The position numbers and the translations under genes are program-made. A stretch of 9,192 bases of DNA from Candidatus Methanovirga basalitermitum (GTDB taxonomy: Archaea > Methanobacteriota > Methanobacteria > Methanobacteriales > Methanobacteriaceae), in assembly GCA_031284445.1 (NCBI GenBank), contig JAISZW010000234.1, positions 1 through 9,192 on the forward strand, written 5' to 3'. The notes beneath the pieces were generated by a model. It was given only the letters and a program-made list of their open reading frames with translations. It was not told where the DNA came from and made no database searches. This document shows, in pieces, positions 1 to 6,788 of this stretch (position 1 is the first letter of the stretch; the number at the start of each line of letters is the position of its first letter).

Positions 1-14
1 ATCTAAAAACTAAC

Positions 15-20
15 ACCTCC
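15..20 (-). promoter_or_regulatory. Possible Shine-Dalgarno of an off-window divergent gene
   Basis: Read on the minus strand this is GGAGGT, a strong methanogen ribosome binding site. No ATG, GTG or TTG lies at a usable distance inside the window. If the base just before position 1 is C on the plus strand, an ATG would start at position 2 with 12 nt of spacing, which is rather long. The call rests only on this motif and cannot be confirmed here. Confidence 0.2.
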
Positions 21-405
21 ATGGAAAAAATCATGAAAATCAGTAAAAACAACTAACTAATAGCTGTAACATGGAATAAATCCTATGATGTGAAAAATTA
101 ATTATGATAAAAAAAAGAAAAACCCAAAAATATAAGATCAAAAACTACTAAAATAACAAAAACATAAAAACACTTTACGAACTACTGATTATATTTAATC
201 ATGAGTTCTAAATAATAAATCTTAATGAATTTTTTCACTTAAAATCTGAATATTCATTCAGAAACTGTAACAAATTCTGATAAACAAGATTTTAAATAGA
301 AATTTTAATCAATCCTTAAGTTGATAGTGCTGATTAAAAATAGCAATATATTTAGATATCACCGAACATAAAAATAAATAAAAACATTTACAGAAACATA
401 GTTTT

Positions 406-447
406 TAGAAATTGTCTAAAAATGAATAGAAATTGTCTAAAAATGAA
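406..447. repeat. Perfect 21-bp tandem duplication
   Basis: Two identical 21-bp units (406-426 and 427-447) lie head to tail, each beginning TAGAAATTGTC and ending AAAATGAA. They sit 60-100 bp before the endoQ start codon and directly upstream of a TATA-like sequence. This may be simple slippage. The position would also suit a doubled regulator site, but nothing in the sequence proves a role. Confidence 0.9.
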
Positions 448-456
448 TTAAAAATA
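448..456 (+). promoter_or_regulatory. Candidate TATA box for endoQ
   Basis: TTAAAAATA resembles an archaeal box A. Transcription would start about 25 nt downstream, near 480, leaving a leader of about 27 nt before the ATG at 507. The background is so AT-rich that chance matches are common, so this is only the best-placed candidate. Confidence 0.3.
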
Positions 457-493
457 CAAGCCCTAAGTTAAAATCATTGAAATGACTACAATG

Positions 494-501
494 AAAGGAA
501 G
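494..501 (+). promoter_or_regulatory. Ribosome binding site of endoQ
   Basis: AAAGGAAG lies five bases before the ATG at 507. This supports that start codon, which also places the conserved DLHVHS motif at the expected distance from the N-terminus. Confidence 0.6.
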
Positions 502-506
502 TAAAG

Positions 507-1706
507 ATGTTAATAAATACTGATTTACATGTTCATAGCTATTTTTCAATGGCAAGTTCTAAAGACATGACTATAAACAATATAGCTCCTCAAGCTAAAT
601 TAAAAGGACTTCAATTAATGGGAACAGGTGATGGGTTCCATTTATCTTGGTTAAATACAATCGAAGAAAGTGCAACTTATTCAGGTGATGGAATATATTC
701 TAAAAAAAGTTGTGATTTTGTTTTAACAGCCGAAGTTGAAGCTAAAAATAGAATTCATCATTTATTTATCCTCCCAAACATTGAAATAGCAAGAGAAATA
801 TCTGAGAAATTACCCTCTAAAAATAAAAACATTGATGGTAGACCACGAGTTGATATGAATGGTCAAGAGATTATGGATTTAGCAAGGGATTATGGATGTT
901 TAGTTGGTCCTGCTCATGCTTTCACACCTTGGACTGGAATGTATAAAACATATAGTAGTATATATGATTGCTATCAGGGAAAACCTGATTTCTTAGAATT
1001 AGGTCTTTCTGCGGACAGTAATATGGCAGATAGAGTAAAAGAACTTCAAAATATTCCTTTTCTAACAAATTCAGATGCCCACTCTCCTTGGCCACATAGA
1101 CTGGGTAGAGAGTTTAATAAAATTGAAATGGAAGATGTTTCATTCACATCTCTTAGAAAAGGAATAAAAAATAATAGAATTAAAGCTAACTATGGTTTAA
1201 TTGCTGATTTAGGTAAATATCACTTGACTGCATGCACTAAATGTTATCAATTAATTGAACCTTTTTTTGCTAAGGAAAATAAGATGAAATGTAGCTGTGG
1301 GGGGATAATAAAAAAAGGAGTTGATTTTAGAATATCTGAAATTGCCGATTGGGATAATCCAAATCATCCTATCTATCGACCACCGTACAATTATTTAATG
1401 CCATTGGCTGAAATTATTAGCATGACATATAATAAAGGTGTTACAACAAAAACTGTTCAAAAGATTTGGAAAAATTTGATTAACGAGTTCAACAATGAAA
1501 TAGATGTTCTTATTAAAATTCCACTTTCAAAAATTGATGAGATTGATAAAAAAATTGCAATAGCTATTAAATCATTTAGAGATAAATCTATCCATATAAC
1601 TCCTGGAGGAGGAGGTAAATATGGTGAAATATCTTTAAATAATCCAAATAAGGAATTTAAAGCCAAAAAAAGAGATCAATTGACTTTAGATAACTTTAAA
1701 AATTAA
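507..1706 (+). CDS. endoQ: Endonuclease Q (EndoQ), PHP-domain deaminated-DNA nuclease
   Basis: This 399-residue protein matches the EndoQ family (formerly the TIGR00375 PHP family), which nicks DNA 5' of uracil, hypoxanthine or abasic sites in archaeal repair. The PHP domain shows DLHVHS at 6-11 (D6, H8, H10), GTGD at 39-42, TAEVE at 74-78, H84-H85, GPAHAFTPW at 134-142, LELGLSAD at 163-170 and NSDAH at 188-192. These include the usual metal-binding His/Asp/Glu positions. A zinc-binding Cys4 follows at C243, C246, C262 and C264. The C-terminal helical part has PLAEII at 299-304 and the family's PGGGGKYGEI at 366-375. The tail QLTLDNF (391-397) fits a PCNA-interacting PIP box (QxxLxxF), consistent with the PCNA stimulation known for the Pyrococcus enzyme. 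Length is close to the family norm of about 400-425, and no key residue looks lost. The gene appears to be single, ending before a T-run. Function comes from family resemblance; the gene symbol is informal. Confidence 0.93.
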   Translation: MLINTDLHVHSYFSMASSKDMTINNIAPQAKLKGLQLMGTGDGFHLSWLNTIEESATYSGDGIYSKKSCDFVLTAEVEAKNRIHHLFILPNIEIAREISEKLPSKNKNIDGRPRVDMNGQEIMDLARDYGCLVGPAHAFTPWTGMYKTYSSIYDCYQGKPDFLELGLSADSNMADRVKELQNIPFLTNSDAHSPWPHRLGREFNKIEMEDVSFTSLRKGIKNNRIKANYGLIADLGKYHLTACTKCYQLIEPFFAKENKMKCSCGGIIKKGVDFRISEIADWDNPNHPIYRPPYNYLMPLAEIISMTYNKGVTTKTVQKIWKNLINEFNNEIDVLIKIPLSKIDEIDKKIAIAIKSFRDKSIHITPGGGGKYGEISLNNPNKEFKAKKRDQLTLDNFKN

Positions 1707-1735
1707 TAGAGCAAAAGTTTAACCTATTAAAGAAG

Positions 1736-1742
1736 TTTTTTT
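1736..1742 (+). terminator. Oligo-T terminator after endoQ
   Basis: A run of seven T lies 30 bp beyond the endoQ stop codon. Archaeal RNA polymerase commonly stops at such U-tracts without a hairpin. It is the only clear T-run before the next element on this strand. Confidence 0.35.
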
Positions 1743-1794
1743 CCTCTGTAAGGGAGGAGTAAAAGAAGATGATGTTATATGTGGAGAAAAAAAT

Positions 1795-2120
1795 CATAAA
1801 AAACAGGAAATTAGAGTATATCCAAACCAAGAAACAATAGAATACTTTGATTACTGTTTTCGATTCAGTCGTAGAGCTTGGAACTATTCATACTTCAAAC
1901 ATAAAAATATAGTACATATACTAAAAAAAGTTACACCACAAGTCAAAACATAGAAATAAGTGATAATAGATTATTTTTACCTAAAATAAAGAATAATGTG
2001 GGATATAGAGGTAAAACAAAATATATAAAAAGCAATCCAATTGTCTCAGCAACCAAAAAGTCATACAAACCACAAAAACATATTCTAAACAAGGACTTGA
2101 TAGTATGGATAAAGAGTTAG
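1795..2120 (+). pseudogene. tnpB: Broken tnpB (IS200/IS605-type RNA-guided nuclease relic)
   Basis: Two blocks in different frames resemble TnpB (OrfB), the RNA-guided nuclease of IS200/IS605 elements. Block one (1801-1905) reads QEIRVYPNQE then FRFSRRAWNYSYFKHKN, like the N-terminal strand and the helix with a conserved aromatic-Asn pair. Block two (1923-2117, another frame) reads KKSYTTSQNIEISDNRL, then FLPKIKN, YRGKTKYIK and a stop at 2118. That is the middle beta region of TnpB. More than 100 residues that normally separate the blocks are missing, and the catalytic RuvC part with its DED residues is absent, so the gene is dead. A further in-frame scrap at 2191-2274 (GRRSSNKRTLMIER) may be the C-terminus, but this is weak. 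A GGGAGGAG sequence at 1752-1759 with ATGs at 1769 and 1772 may be the old start, now out of frame. No tnpA is present. Confidence 0.6.
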
Positions 2121-2270
2121 GTAGGGACTAACTTATATAATTAGAAGGGATCTTTATAGATTCTGTGAAAGTGAATTTTTCTTCTATTTAGGAAGGAGAA
2201 GTTCGAACAAAAGAACATTAATGATAGAGAGATATTTATTTATTAAGCAATGCAAGGAAGAACAATTTTT
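2121..2270. other. Spacer with possible tnpB tail scrap
   Basis: This short stretch separates the tnpB relic from the 3' end of moaA. It contains a strong AGGAAGGAGAAG purine block at 2190-2201 and a small frame that runs to a stop at 2272, overlapping the moaA stop codon on the other strand. No intact gene is visible and no clear oligo-T terminator for moaA is seen. Confidence 0.3.
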
Positions 2271-3227
2271 TTAATTAATAGTGTAGTAAGGTTTCCTATT
2301 ATTAATACCTTCTAAAAATATTTTTTCAATTTTCTCTTCAGAGAAATTTTCTCTTATTGGTTCAATAATATTTACTAAATTGTCATTCTTAAGTAAACAA
2401 GGCTTGAGAAAACCTTCAGGAGTAATTCTAATCCGAGTACAGTTTTGACAAAATTTTGCATTACCAATAGGTTTTACAACCTCAATTTCACCATCATCAA
2501 TATAATACTTTTTTCTATTCTGCATAAACCTTCTAACTTCAACATTGCTCGCTAAATTTTCAAATTTCTCCTCAAAAGAACTTAAATCGAAATAATACTC
2601 CTTATAGGAGTTATTATAATCAGTTTTTATCAATTCAATTAATTGAAGTATTAAACCATTATTCCTACAAAATTTAAACATATCAAGAATTTCAGTATGG
2701 TTTAAATTGGTCATTACAACCATGTTAACTTTTATGGGGTGAAGGTTTAAACTAGTAACAGACAATATACCATTTTTAACCTTATCTAAACATGGTCTTC
2801 TTGTAATAAATTTATAAGTATTAGGATTTAAGGTATCTAAACTAATATTGACCCGATTTAATCCAGCATCGACAAGATCATTACCATACTTTTCTAATAA
2901 AACACCATTTGTTGTGATTGAAACATCTTTAAAATTTAGTGATGAAGTGTTCTTGACTATATCAACGATATCATCCCTCACAAGTGGTTCTCCACCAGAA
3001 TACCGTATTTTCTTAATACCCAATTTTTTAGCTATTTTGAGTATATGATAAATCTCATCAGAACTCATTTCAGATTTAGAAGGTAGCATTCCATCACGAT
3101 GACAATAAATACAATCAAGATTGCATCTATTAGTTAGAGAAATCCTAAGTGAAATTATCGGACGATTAAAATTGTCTAATATACTTTTACCACTATAATT
3201 ATTGGCTACCTTATCATTATTTATCAT
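2271..3227 (-). CDS. moaA: GTP 3',8-cyclase MoaA (radical SAM)
   Basis: MoaA rearranges GTP to (8S)-3',8-cyclo-7,8-dihydroguanosine 5'-triphosphate, the first step of molybdopterin synthesis. In methanogens this supplies the Mo/W cofactor of formylmethanofuran dehydrogenase and similar enzymes. The 318-residue protein carries the radical-SAM cluster motif CNLDCIYC (C35, C39, C42), the SAM-binding SGGEPL (77-82), TTNG at 105-108 and NISLDTL at 127-133. The C-terminal second cluster motif C-x2-C-x13-C is at C260, C263 and C277, with TRIRITPEG between, as expected for MoaA and not for other radical-SAM enzymes. Length is near the usual 300-340. The C-terminal Gly-Gly found in many bacterial and eukaryotic MoaA proteins is absent; the protein ends YYTIN. 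The start is the only ATG giving a normal N-terminus ahead of RPIISLRIS, but the ribosome binding site in front is weak. No other moa/mob gene is adjacent, so it seems to stand alone. Confidence 0.93.
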   Translation of the reverse strand: MINNDKVANNYSGKSILDNFNRPIISLRISLTNRCNLDCIYCHRDGMLPSKSEMSSDEIYHILKIAKKLGIKKIRYSGGEPLVRDDIVDIVKNTSSLNFKDVSITTNGVLLEKYGNDLVDAGLNRVNISLDTLNPNTYKFITRRPCLDKVKNGILSVTSLNLHPIKVNMVVMTNLNHTEILDMFKFCRNNGLILQLIELIKTDYNNSYKEYYFDLSSFEEKFENLASNVEVRRFMQNRKKYYIDDGEIEVVKPIGNAKFCQNCTRIRITPEGFLKPCLLKNDNLVNIIEPIRENFSEEKIEKIFLEGINNRKPYYTIN

Positions 3228-3720
3228 TAAGCTATTCCATGAAATAATTAGTTATAGTAATCGACCAAAATTTTAAAAATAATACCCATATTAAGACTCA
3301 TCAAATTACAGAGATGAACATAAACAACAATTTTTAGAAGATGTTATGTTATATTTATAGATTTAATCTTGCTAAAATTGAACTTCCCAGACTTTTAAAA
3401 ATAGTAAATTTTTGTTTGGATACTCTCCAAAGAGAATATAGAATAATTCAAAATGATGGTAAATCTTCTTGGTTTTTAGATCTGAATATTTTTTATTCTT
3501 CAAATTTTTGGTACTGTAAAAACGACATGGGTTTTGGAGATTTAAAATTTCTGTATTCAAGTATGAATATTAATCAATAAAAGGTATATCAATTGAACTT
3601 TTCACATTCTCATACATCCCAACAATTAAGCCATACTTGGGAATTTAACCTTAAATATTTATTTTTAATATACTCCTGTACACTTCGAAGGATTCTCGTT
3701 CTATTAAGGATATAATCTAT
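3228..3720. other. Gene-poor gap between dapA and moaA
   Basis: About 490 bp without a convincing gene. A 79-codon frame on plus (3341-3580) and a 62-codon frame opposite it have no ribosome binding site, no recognisable motif and only AT-biased residues, so they are not called. On minus, an open stretch continues for 36 codons after the dapA stop (3720 down to 3613, ending in TGA) and reads like part of a protein (RTRILRSVQEYIKNKY). It matches no family I know. TATA-like sequence at about 3269-3281 on minus may serve moaA. The gap lies where dapB might be expected in some methanogens, but nothing here resembles DapB. Confidence 0.5.
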
Positions 3721-4614
3721 TTAGACTAAGCCTAATTCTTTTAAACAGTTTTCAATATCTTGTTTATGTTCAGTAGTTAAGGGTACCAAAGGTAATCTAA
3801 CATTACCAACATGTTTTCCCATAAGATTTAAAGCATATTTAGTTGGAACAGGATTTGATTCAATGAAAAGAACTTTCATGAGATCATATAATGTGAAATG
3901 CAAACCTTTGGCTTTTTTAATATCTCCATTTTTAAAAGAATTTACCATTTGTGATATTCTATAGGGATCAACATTAGCAACAACGCTAACAACACCTTTT
4001 GCACCAATAGACATTAATGGGACTATTAAATCATCATTTCCAGATAAGATAAAAAATTTATCTTCCAGATCATTATTAATTAAAGATTTGTAAATAGCGG
4101 ATGTTTTGTCAACGTTAGGATTGGCTTCTTTAATACCCACAATATTATTAAGGCTAGCTATTTCTATTATAGACTCTACACTCATATCTACTCCAGTACG
4201 AGAAGGAACATTGTATACCACAATTGGCATATCTGCAAAATTATTAATCAATTTATAATGTTGAATTAATCCATGCTCTTGAGGTTTGTTGTAGTAAGGA
4301 GTAATAACAAGAGCAAAATCTGCACCTGCATTGTTAGCATATTTAACTAAATTTAAAGCCTCATTGGTGGAATTACTACCTGCACCTGCAAAGGTAGCGA
4401 CTCTTCCATTAACTTCATCAACTAAAATATCTATTAATGTCTTTTGTTCATTATAAGTGATAGTAGCTGATTCTCCAGTTGTCCCAGCAGCTAATAAACC
4501 ATCAACCCCATTTTCAATTAAAAAGTTTATATTTGATCTAAAAGTTTCTTCATCAATTTTGTTATTAGCTGTAAATGGTGTGACCATGGCTACAGCTGTA
4601 CCTTCAAATTTCAT
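3721..4614 (-). CDS. dapA: 4-hydroxy-tetrahydrodipicolinate synthase DapA
   Basis: DapA condenses pyruvate with aspartate semialdehyde to give 4-hydroxy-tetrahydrodipicolinate, the committed step to diaminopimelate and lysine. Lysine is also a constituent of pseudomurein in Methanobacteriales. The 297-residue TIM-barrel protein (usual length about 290-300) has AGTTGES at 43-49 with the proton-relay T45, Y108 in TPYYNKP, Y134 in VYNVPSRTG, R139 for substrate carboxylate binding, and the Schiff-base lysine K162 in GIKEA. These match T44, Y107, Y133, R138 and K161 of the E. coli enzyme. SGNDD (191-195) and GAKGVVSV (204-211) are also typical. All catalytic residues are present, so it should be active. 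Its ATG overlaps the lysC stop codon in ATGA, and the ribosome binding site lies within the lysC end. It is therefore co-transcribed with and translated after lysC. No oligo-T terminator is obvious downstream on this strand. Confidence 0.96.
   Translation of the reverse strand: MKFEGTAVAMVTPFTANNKIDEETFRSNINFLIENGVDGLLAAGTTGESATITYNEQKTLIDILVDEVNGRVATFAGAGSNSTNEALNLVKYANNAGADFALVITPYYNKPQEHGLIQHYKLINNFADMPIVVYNVPSRTGVDMSVESIIEIASLNNIVGIKEANPNVDKTSAIYKSLINNDLEDKFFILSGNDDLIVPLMSIGAKGVVSVVANVDPYRISQMVNSFKNGDIKKAKGLHFTLYDLMKVLFIESNPVPTKYALNLMGKHVGNVRLPLVPLTTEHKQDIENCLKELGLV
4611..4614 (-). promoter_or_regulatory. ATGA stop/start overlap of lysC and dapA
   Basis: On the minus strand the four bases ATGA contain the dapA start (ATG) and the lysC stop (TGA). 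This arrangement normally means translational coupling, so both enzymes of the pathway would be made together. Confidence 0.9.
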
Positions 4615-5831
4615 TTTAAAACCTCTTTAATAAGTTTATATGCTTTTTCACCATCATTCCAATCAACAAAGACTGTAATAGCTGTTTGAGAAGATGAAAT
4701 CTCAACGATATTAATTTCATTTTTTCTTAAGGGTTCTGTAATATCAGAAATAATTCCTGGAGTCTCAATGAATTCAGGACTTACAAAAGTCAGCATAGCT
4801 ATTTTTTTCCCAACTGAAATGGAGTTTAGGTTACTATTTTCTATTATAACTTCATGAAGAATACGATGTGCATTAAATGCATCCTTCTTATTTACAAAAA
4901 GTGTGATGGAATTTTGACCTGTAGACACTCCAAAGATATTTATATTATCTTTTGCAAGTAAATCTGTAAGTTCTGCTAATAAACCTGGATGTTTAAGAAT
5001 ATTCACACCAACAACCGATAAAAGAGTGATGGGCTCTGAATATAATGTGGAATGACTCATCATATCTCCTCTAAATGGTCCTGTAATTGTGGTTCCATCT
5101 TCAGATAAATTTCCAGATTCATAATGCATGATCTTAGCAGATAATAAAGAGTTTTTATATTTTAATGCATTAGGATGTAAAACTTTAGCTCCATTAATAG
5201 CTAAGTCCATCATCTCTTCAACTGAAATTTCATCTAACTTTTTAACATCTTTAATTTGATTAGGGTCAGATGTCATAATTCCACATACATCTGTGACAAT
5301 AATAGCTTGATTAGCATTTAGAATATTGGCTAAAAAAAATGTAGTTGTATCACTACCTCCTCTTCCTAATGTGGTAATCTGACCACTTTCAGATTTTCCT
5401 AAAAATCCACAAACAACAGGAATAATTCCTTGTTCAATAATATCCATTAATTTTTTAGTTTGATTAATTGACTTTTCAATGTCAATATAGGCATCCACAA
5501 ATTTGTTATCGGTTAATATAGGCCAATTTTCATTATAAGGATCTATATAAACTGATTTTACTCCTAATGATTCAATAGTAGATGAAAATACTCTTACACT
5601 TGTCATTTCTCCCATAGATAATATTTCAGCTATTTGTTTATTGCTAATATTGTCTCCAACAGAAGTCTTAATAATTTTAATTAAATCATCTGTTGTTTTG
5701 TTAATAGCAGAAACCACAACAACAACTTTATTCCCTTTCATATGTTCATTTACAACAGATTGAGCTGCTTTTTTTATTTTTTCTCCATCACCAATAGAAG
5801 TTCCACCAAATTTAACTACTATTAACTCCAT
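4611..5831 (-). CDS. lysC: Aspartate kinase LysC with two ACT domains
   Basis: Aspartate kinase phosphorylates aspartate to 4-phospho-aspartate, the shared first step to lysine, threonine and methionine. The 406-residue protein has the kinase signature KFGGTS at 7-12, VVVVVSAI at 36-43, LSMGEM at 71-76, TTLGRGGSDTT at 153-163 and TDVCGIMTSDP at 180-190, all in the amino-acid kinase domain (about 1-260). Two ACT domains follow at about 268-332 and 341-404, with the paired motifs GVSTGQNSITLFV (301-313) and EISSSQTAITVFV (377-389). These usually bind lysine or threonine as feedback inhibitor; the effector cannot be told from sequence. Length is normal for the monofunctional form. The start ATG at 5831 places KFGGTS at the usual position, with AAGGTTG upstream as a moderate ribosome binding site. 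It is the first gene of the lysC-dapA operon, with a TATA-like site about 50 bp upstream. Confidence 0.96.
   Translation of the reverse strand: MELIVVKFGGTSIGDGEKIKKAAQSVVNEHMKGNKVVVVVSAINKTTDDLIKIIKTSVGDNISNKQIAEILSMGEMTSVRVFSSTIESLGVKSVYIDPYNENWPILTDNKFVDAYIDIEKSINQTKKLMDIIEQGIIPVVCGFLGKSESGQITTLGRGGSDTTTFFLANILNANQAIIVTDVCGIMTSDPNQIKDVKKLDEISVEEMMDLAINGAKVLHPNALKYKNSLLSAKIMHYESGNLSEDGTTITGPFRGDMMSHSTLYSEPITLLSVVGVNILKHPGLLAELTDLLAKDNINIFGVSTGQNSITLFVNKKDAFNAHRILHEVIIENSNLNSISVGKKIAMLTFVSPEFIETPGIISDITEPLRKNEINIVEISSSQTAITVFVDWNDGEKAYKLIKEVLK
4621..4627 (-). promoter_or_regulatory. Ribosome binding site of dapA inside lysC
   Basis: On the minus strand AAGAGGT precedes the dapA ATG by six bases, inside the last codons of lysC. 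It confirms the start at 4614 and suits reinitiation after the lysC stop. Confidence 0.7.
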
Positions 5832-5841
5832 TACTATCTAC

Positions 5842-5848
5842 AACCTTT
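5842..5848 (-). promoter_or_regulatory. Probable ribosome binding site of lysC
   Basis: On the minus strand this reads AAAGGTT or similar, ending about ten bases before the ATG at 5831. It is only a partial match to GGAGGT but is the best candidate in the leader. Confidence 0.4.
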
Positions 5849-5880
5849 AAAATCCTAATATTTAATCTAATTGAATGATT

Positions 5881-5890
5881 TTTATATAAA
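5881..5890 (-). promoter_or_regulatory. TATA box of the lysC-dapA operon
   Basis: TTTATATAAA is a near-ideal archaeal box A and is self-complementary. It lies 49-58 bp before the lysC ATG, which predicts a transcription start near 5856 and a leader of about 25 nt. The surroundings are very AT-rich, so the exact box is inferred. Confidence 0.5.
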
Positions 5891-6226
5891 ACTTTAGTAT
5901 CTATTAGGAATAATATTTAATATTAATTATAATTATTATAAATATTTATAAATTTAATATAATATTATATGATAGTATAAAGTTTTTTCCTCTTTATCTT
6001 TTTAGTAATACTTCAATGAATTTTAGTATTATTAATTTTATAAATAAAAATATTAACCTCCTGGGAGATCAACTGCCCATATCGATTAGAATAGATCGTT
6101 AATTTAATTAAAGAACCTATGCATAAAAAAAATAGTTCCTTATCAACTATACCCATATAATAAATGAAGATGTTTAAAATATAATATGGAATACATCTAA
6201 AAGTACATAAACATAGTATGGAAATT
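5891..6226. other. AT-rich gap upstream of lysC
   Basis: No gene is visible. From 5905 to 5975 the sequence is almost pure A/T. A weak inverted repeat (6006-6012 with 6025-6031) and an imperfect hairpin (6111-6120 with 6132-6141, eight of ten pairs) are present. CTCC-TG-GGAG at 6058-6067 is a tiny palindrome. None forms a recognisable riboswitch, tRNA or small RNA. It marks the passage from housekeeping genes to the mobile-element remains. Confidence 0.5.
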
Positions 6227-6236
6227 GGAAGGTGAT
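6227..6236 (+). promoter_or_regulatory. Orphan Shine-Dalgarno before a transposase relic
   Basis: GGAAGGTGAT is almost complementary to the 3' end of archaeal 16S rRNA. No start codon follows at the right distance (it reads ATAAGTT), yet the frame of the relic further downstream passes here. It was probably the binding site of the lost transposase gene, its start codon having mutated. Confidence 0.35.
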
Positions 6237-6327
6237 ATAAGTTATTGATATTGTATTGTTTTTAAAATGCTGTGAATTATGTTGATGATTCTTATATTTA
6301 TATATAGGGTTTAATATAATAAATTAT

Positions 6328-6592
6328 ATGTTTATGAAGTTGTTTAATTCAAAGAATACTAATATTAACTCTGTACAAACTATTTCAGATGGTTATAATG
6401 GTTAAAAACTTAATTTTGATGATTTAATTAATGATAAAATTGTTAAGTGTCATTTTAAAACTTTAAAACGATTCTAAATTGTCATTAAATGAACATGGAT
6501 TGTCTAAGAAAACTGGGAAAAATGGTGAGTACTATGAATATAGTGAAAGACCTTATTGTAAAGATTGTTGTGTTCCCAGTCTATGTTGTTAA
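6328..6592 (+). pseudogene. Fragment of a DDE transposase (IS1182-like, family uncertain)
   Basis: A decayed coding stretch in two frames. In the first (6328-6474, one internal TAA at 6403) it reads SVQTISDGYNG, then KLNFDDLINDKIVKC. This resembles the DxGYxS segment around the second catalytic Asp of IS1182/IS4-like transposases and the following alternating helix. After a shift, 6482-6589 reads SLNEHGLSKKTGKNGEYYEY, then YCKDCCVPSLCC before a stop. Such a Cys cluster (C-x2-C with a following Cys) is typical of the zinc-ribbon-like insertion in the same families. N-terminal and C-terminal parts are not recognisable. The identification rests on two short motifs in the right order and spacing, so the family is tentative; that it is a dead transposase is more secure. 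Confidence 0.45.
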
Positions 6593-6788
6593 AAAGAAAT
6601 TTTCTCTGAAATTTTGTTGATATCATATATTGGAAAAGTTATAATCTATGTTAGAGCATATTATTGTAAAATAATAATATAAGGGAGAGGAAAATAGTGC
6701 TGGGTTCTTGGTGAGATTTTAAATCTTGTTTTGATACCTTCTCATGATTTTTATTTTAAATCAAATGAAAGGTTTCCTATTGTATTCT
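6593..6788. other. Junction between transposase relic and intron relic
   Basis: About 200 bp with no sure coding content. Near its end a short frame (SHDFYFKSNERF, about 6741-6776) could be a badly damaged part of the reverse transcriptase upstream of the first clear motif, but this is weak. No group II intron 5' end (GUGYG) or domain I structure is recognisable, so the front half of the intron seems to be lost here. Confidence 0.35.

Larger units (their letters stand above)
1..506. other. Gene-free AT-rich leader upstream of endoQ
   Basis: No open frame of useful length and no recognisable protein or RNA is visible here on either strand. The composition is strongly A/T with many stops in all frames. 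Two things stand out: a perfect tandem duplication at 406-447, and a GGAGGT-like sequence read on the minus strand at 15-20, which could be the ribosome binding site of a divergent gene lying outside the window. The stretch is probably a divergent intergenic region holding the promoter of the following nuclease gene. Confidence 0.6.

Noticed and set aside
406..447. CRISPR array
   Set aside because: Only two units directly abutting, with no spacers, and no cas genes in the window.
1457..1666. 69-codon frame on minus inside endoQ
   Set aside because: Antisense shadow of the conserved EndoQ C-terminal region.
3341..3580. 79-codon open frame on plus, with a 62-codon frame opposite
   Set aside because: No ribosome binding site, no motif or family resemblance, and a composition that simply reflects AT-rich DNA. 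Two overlapping opposite frames of this length are expected by chance.
5832..6226. Lysine riboswitch or other leader RNA upstream of lysC
   Set aside because: The predicted leader is about 25 nt and no conserved multi-helix structure is visible; the hairpins seen are short and AT-rich.
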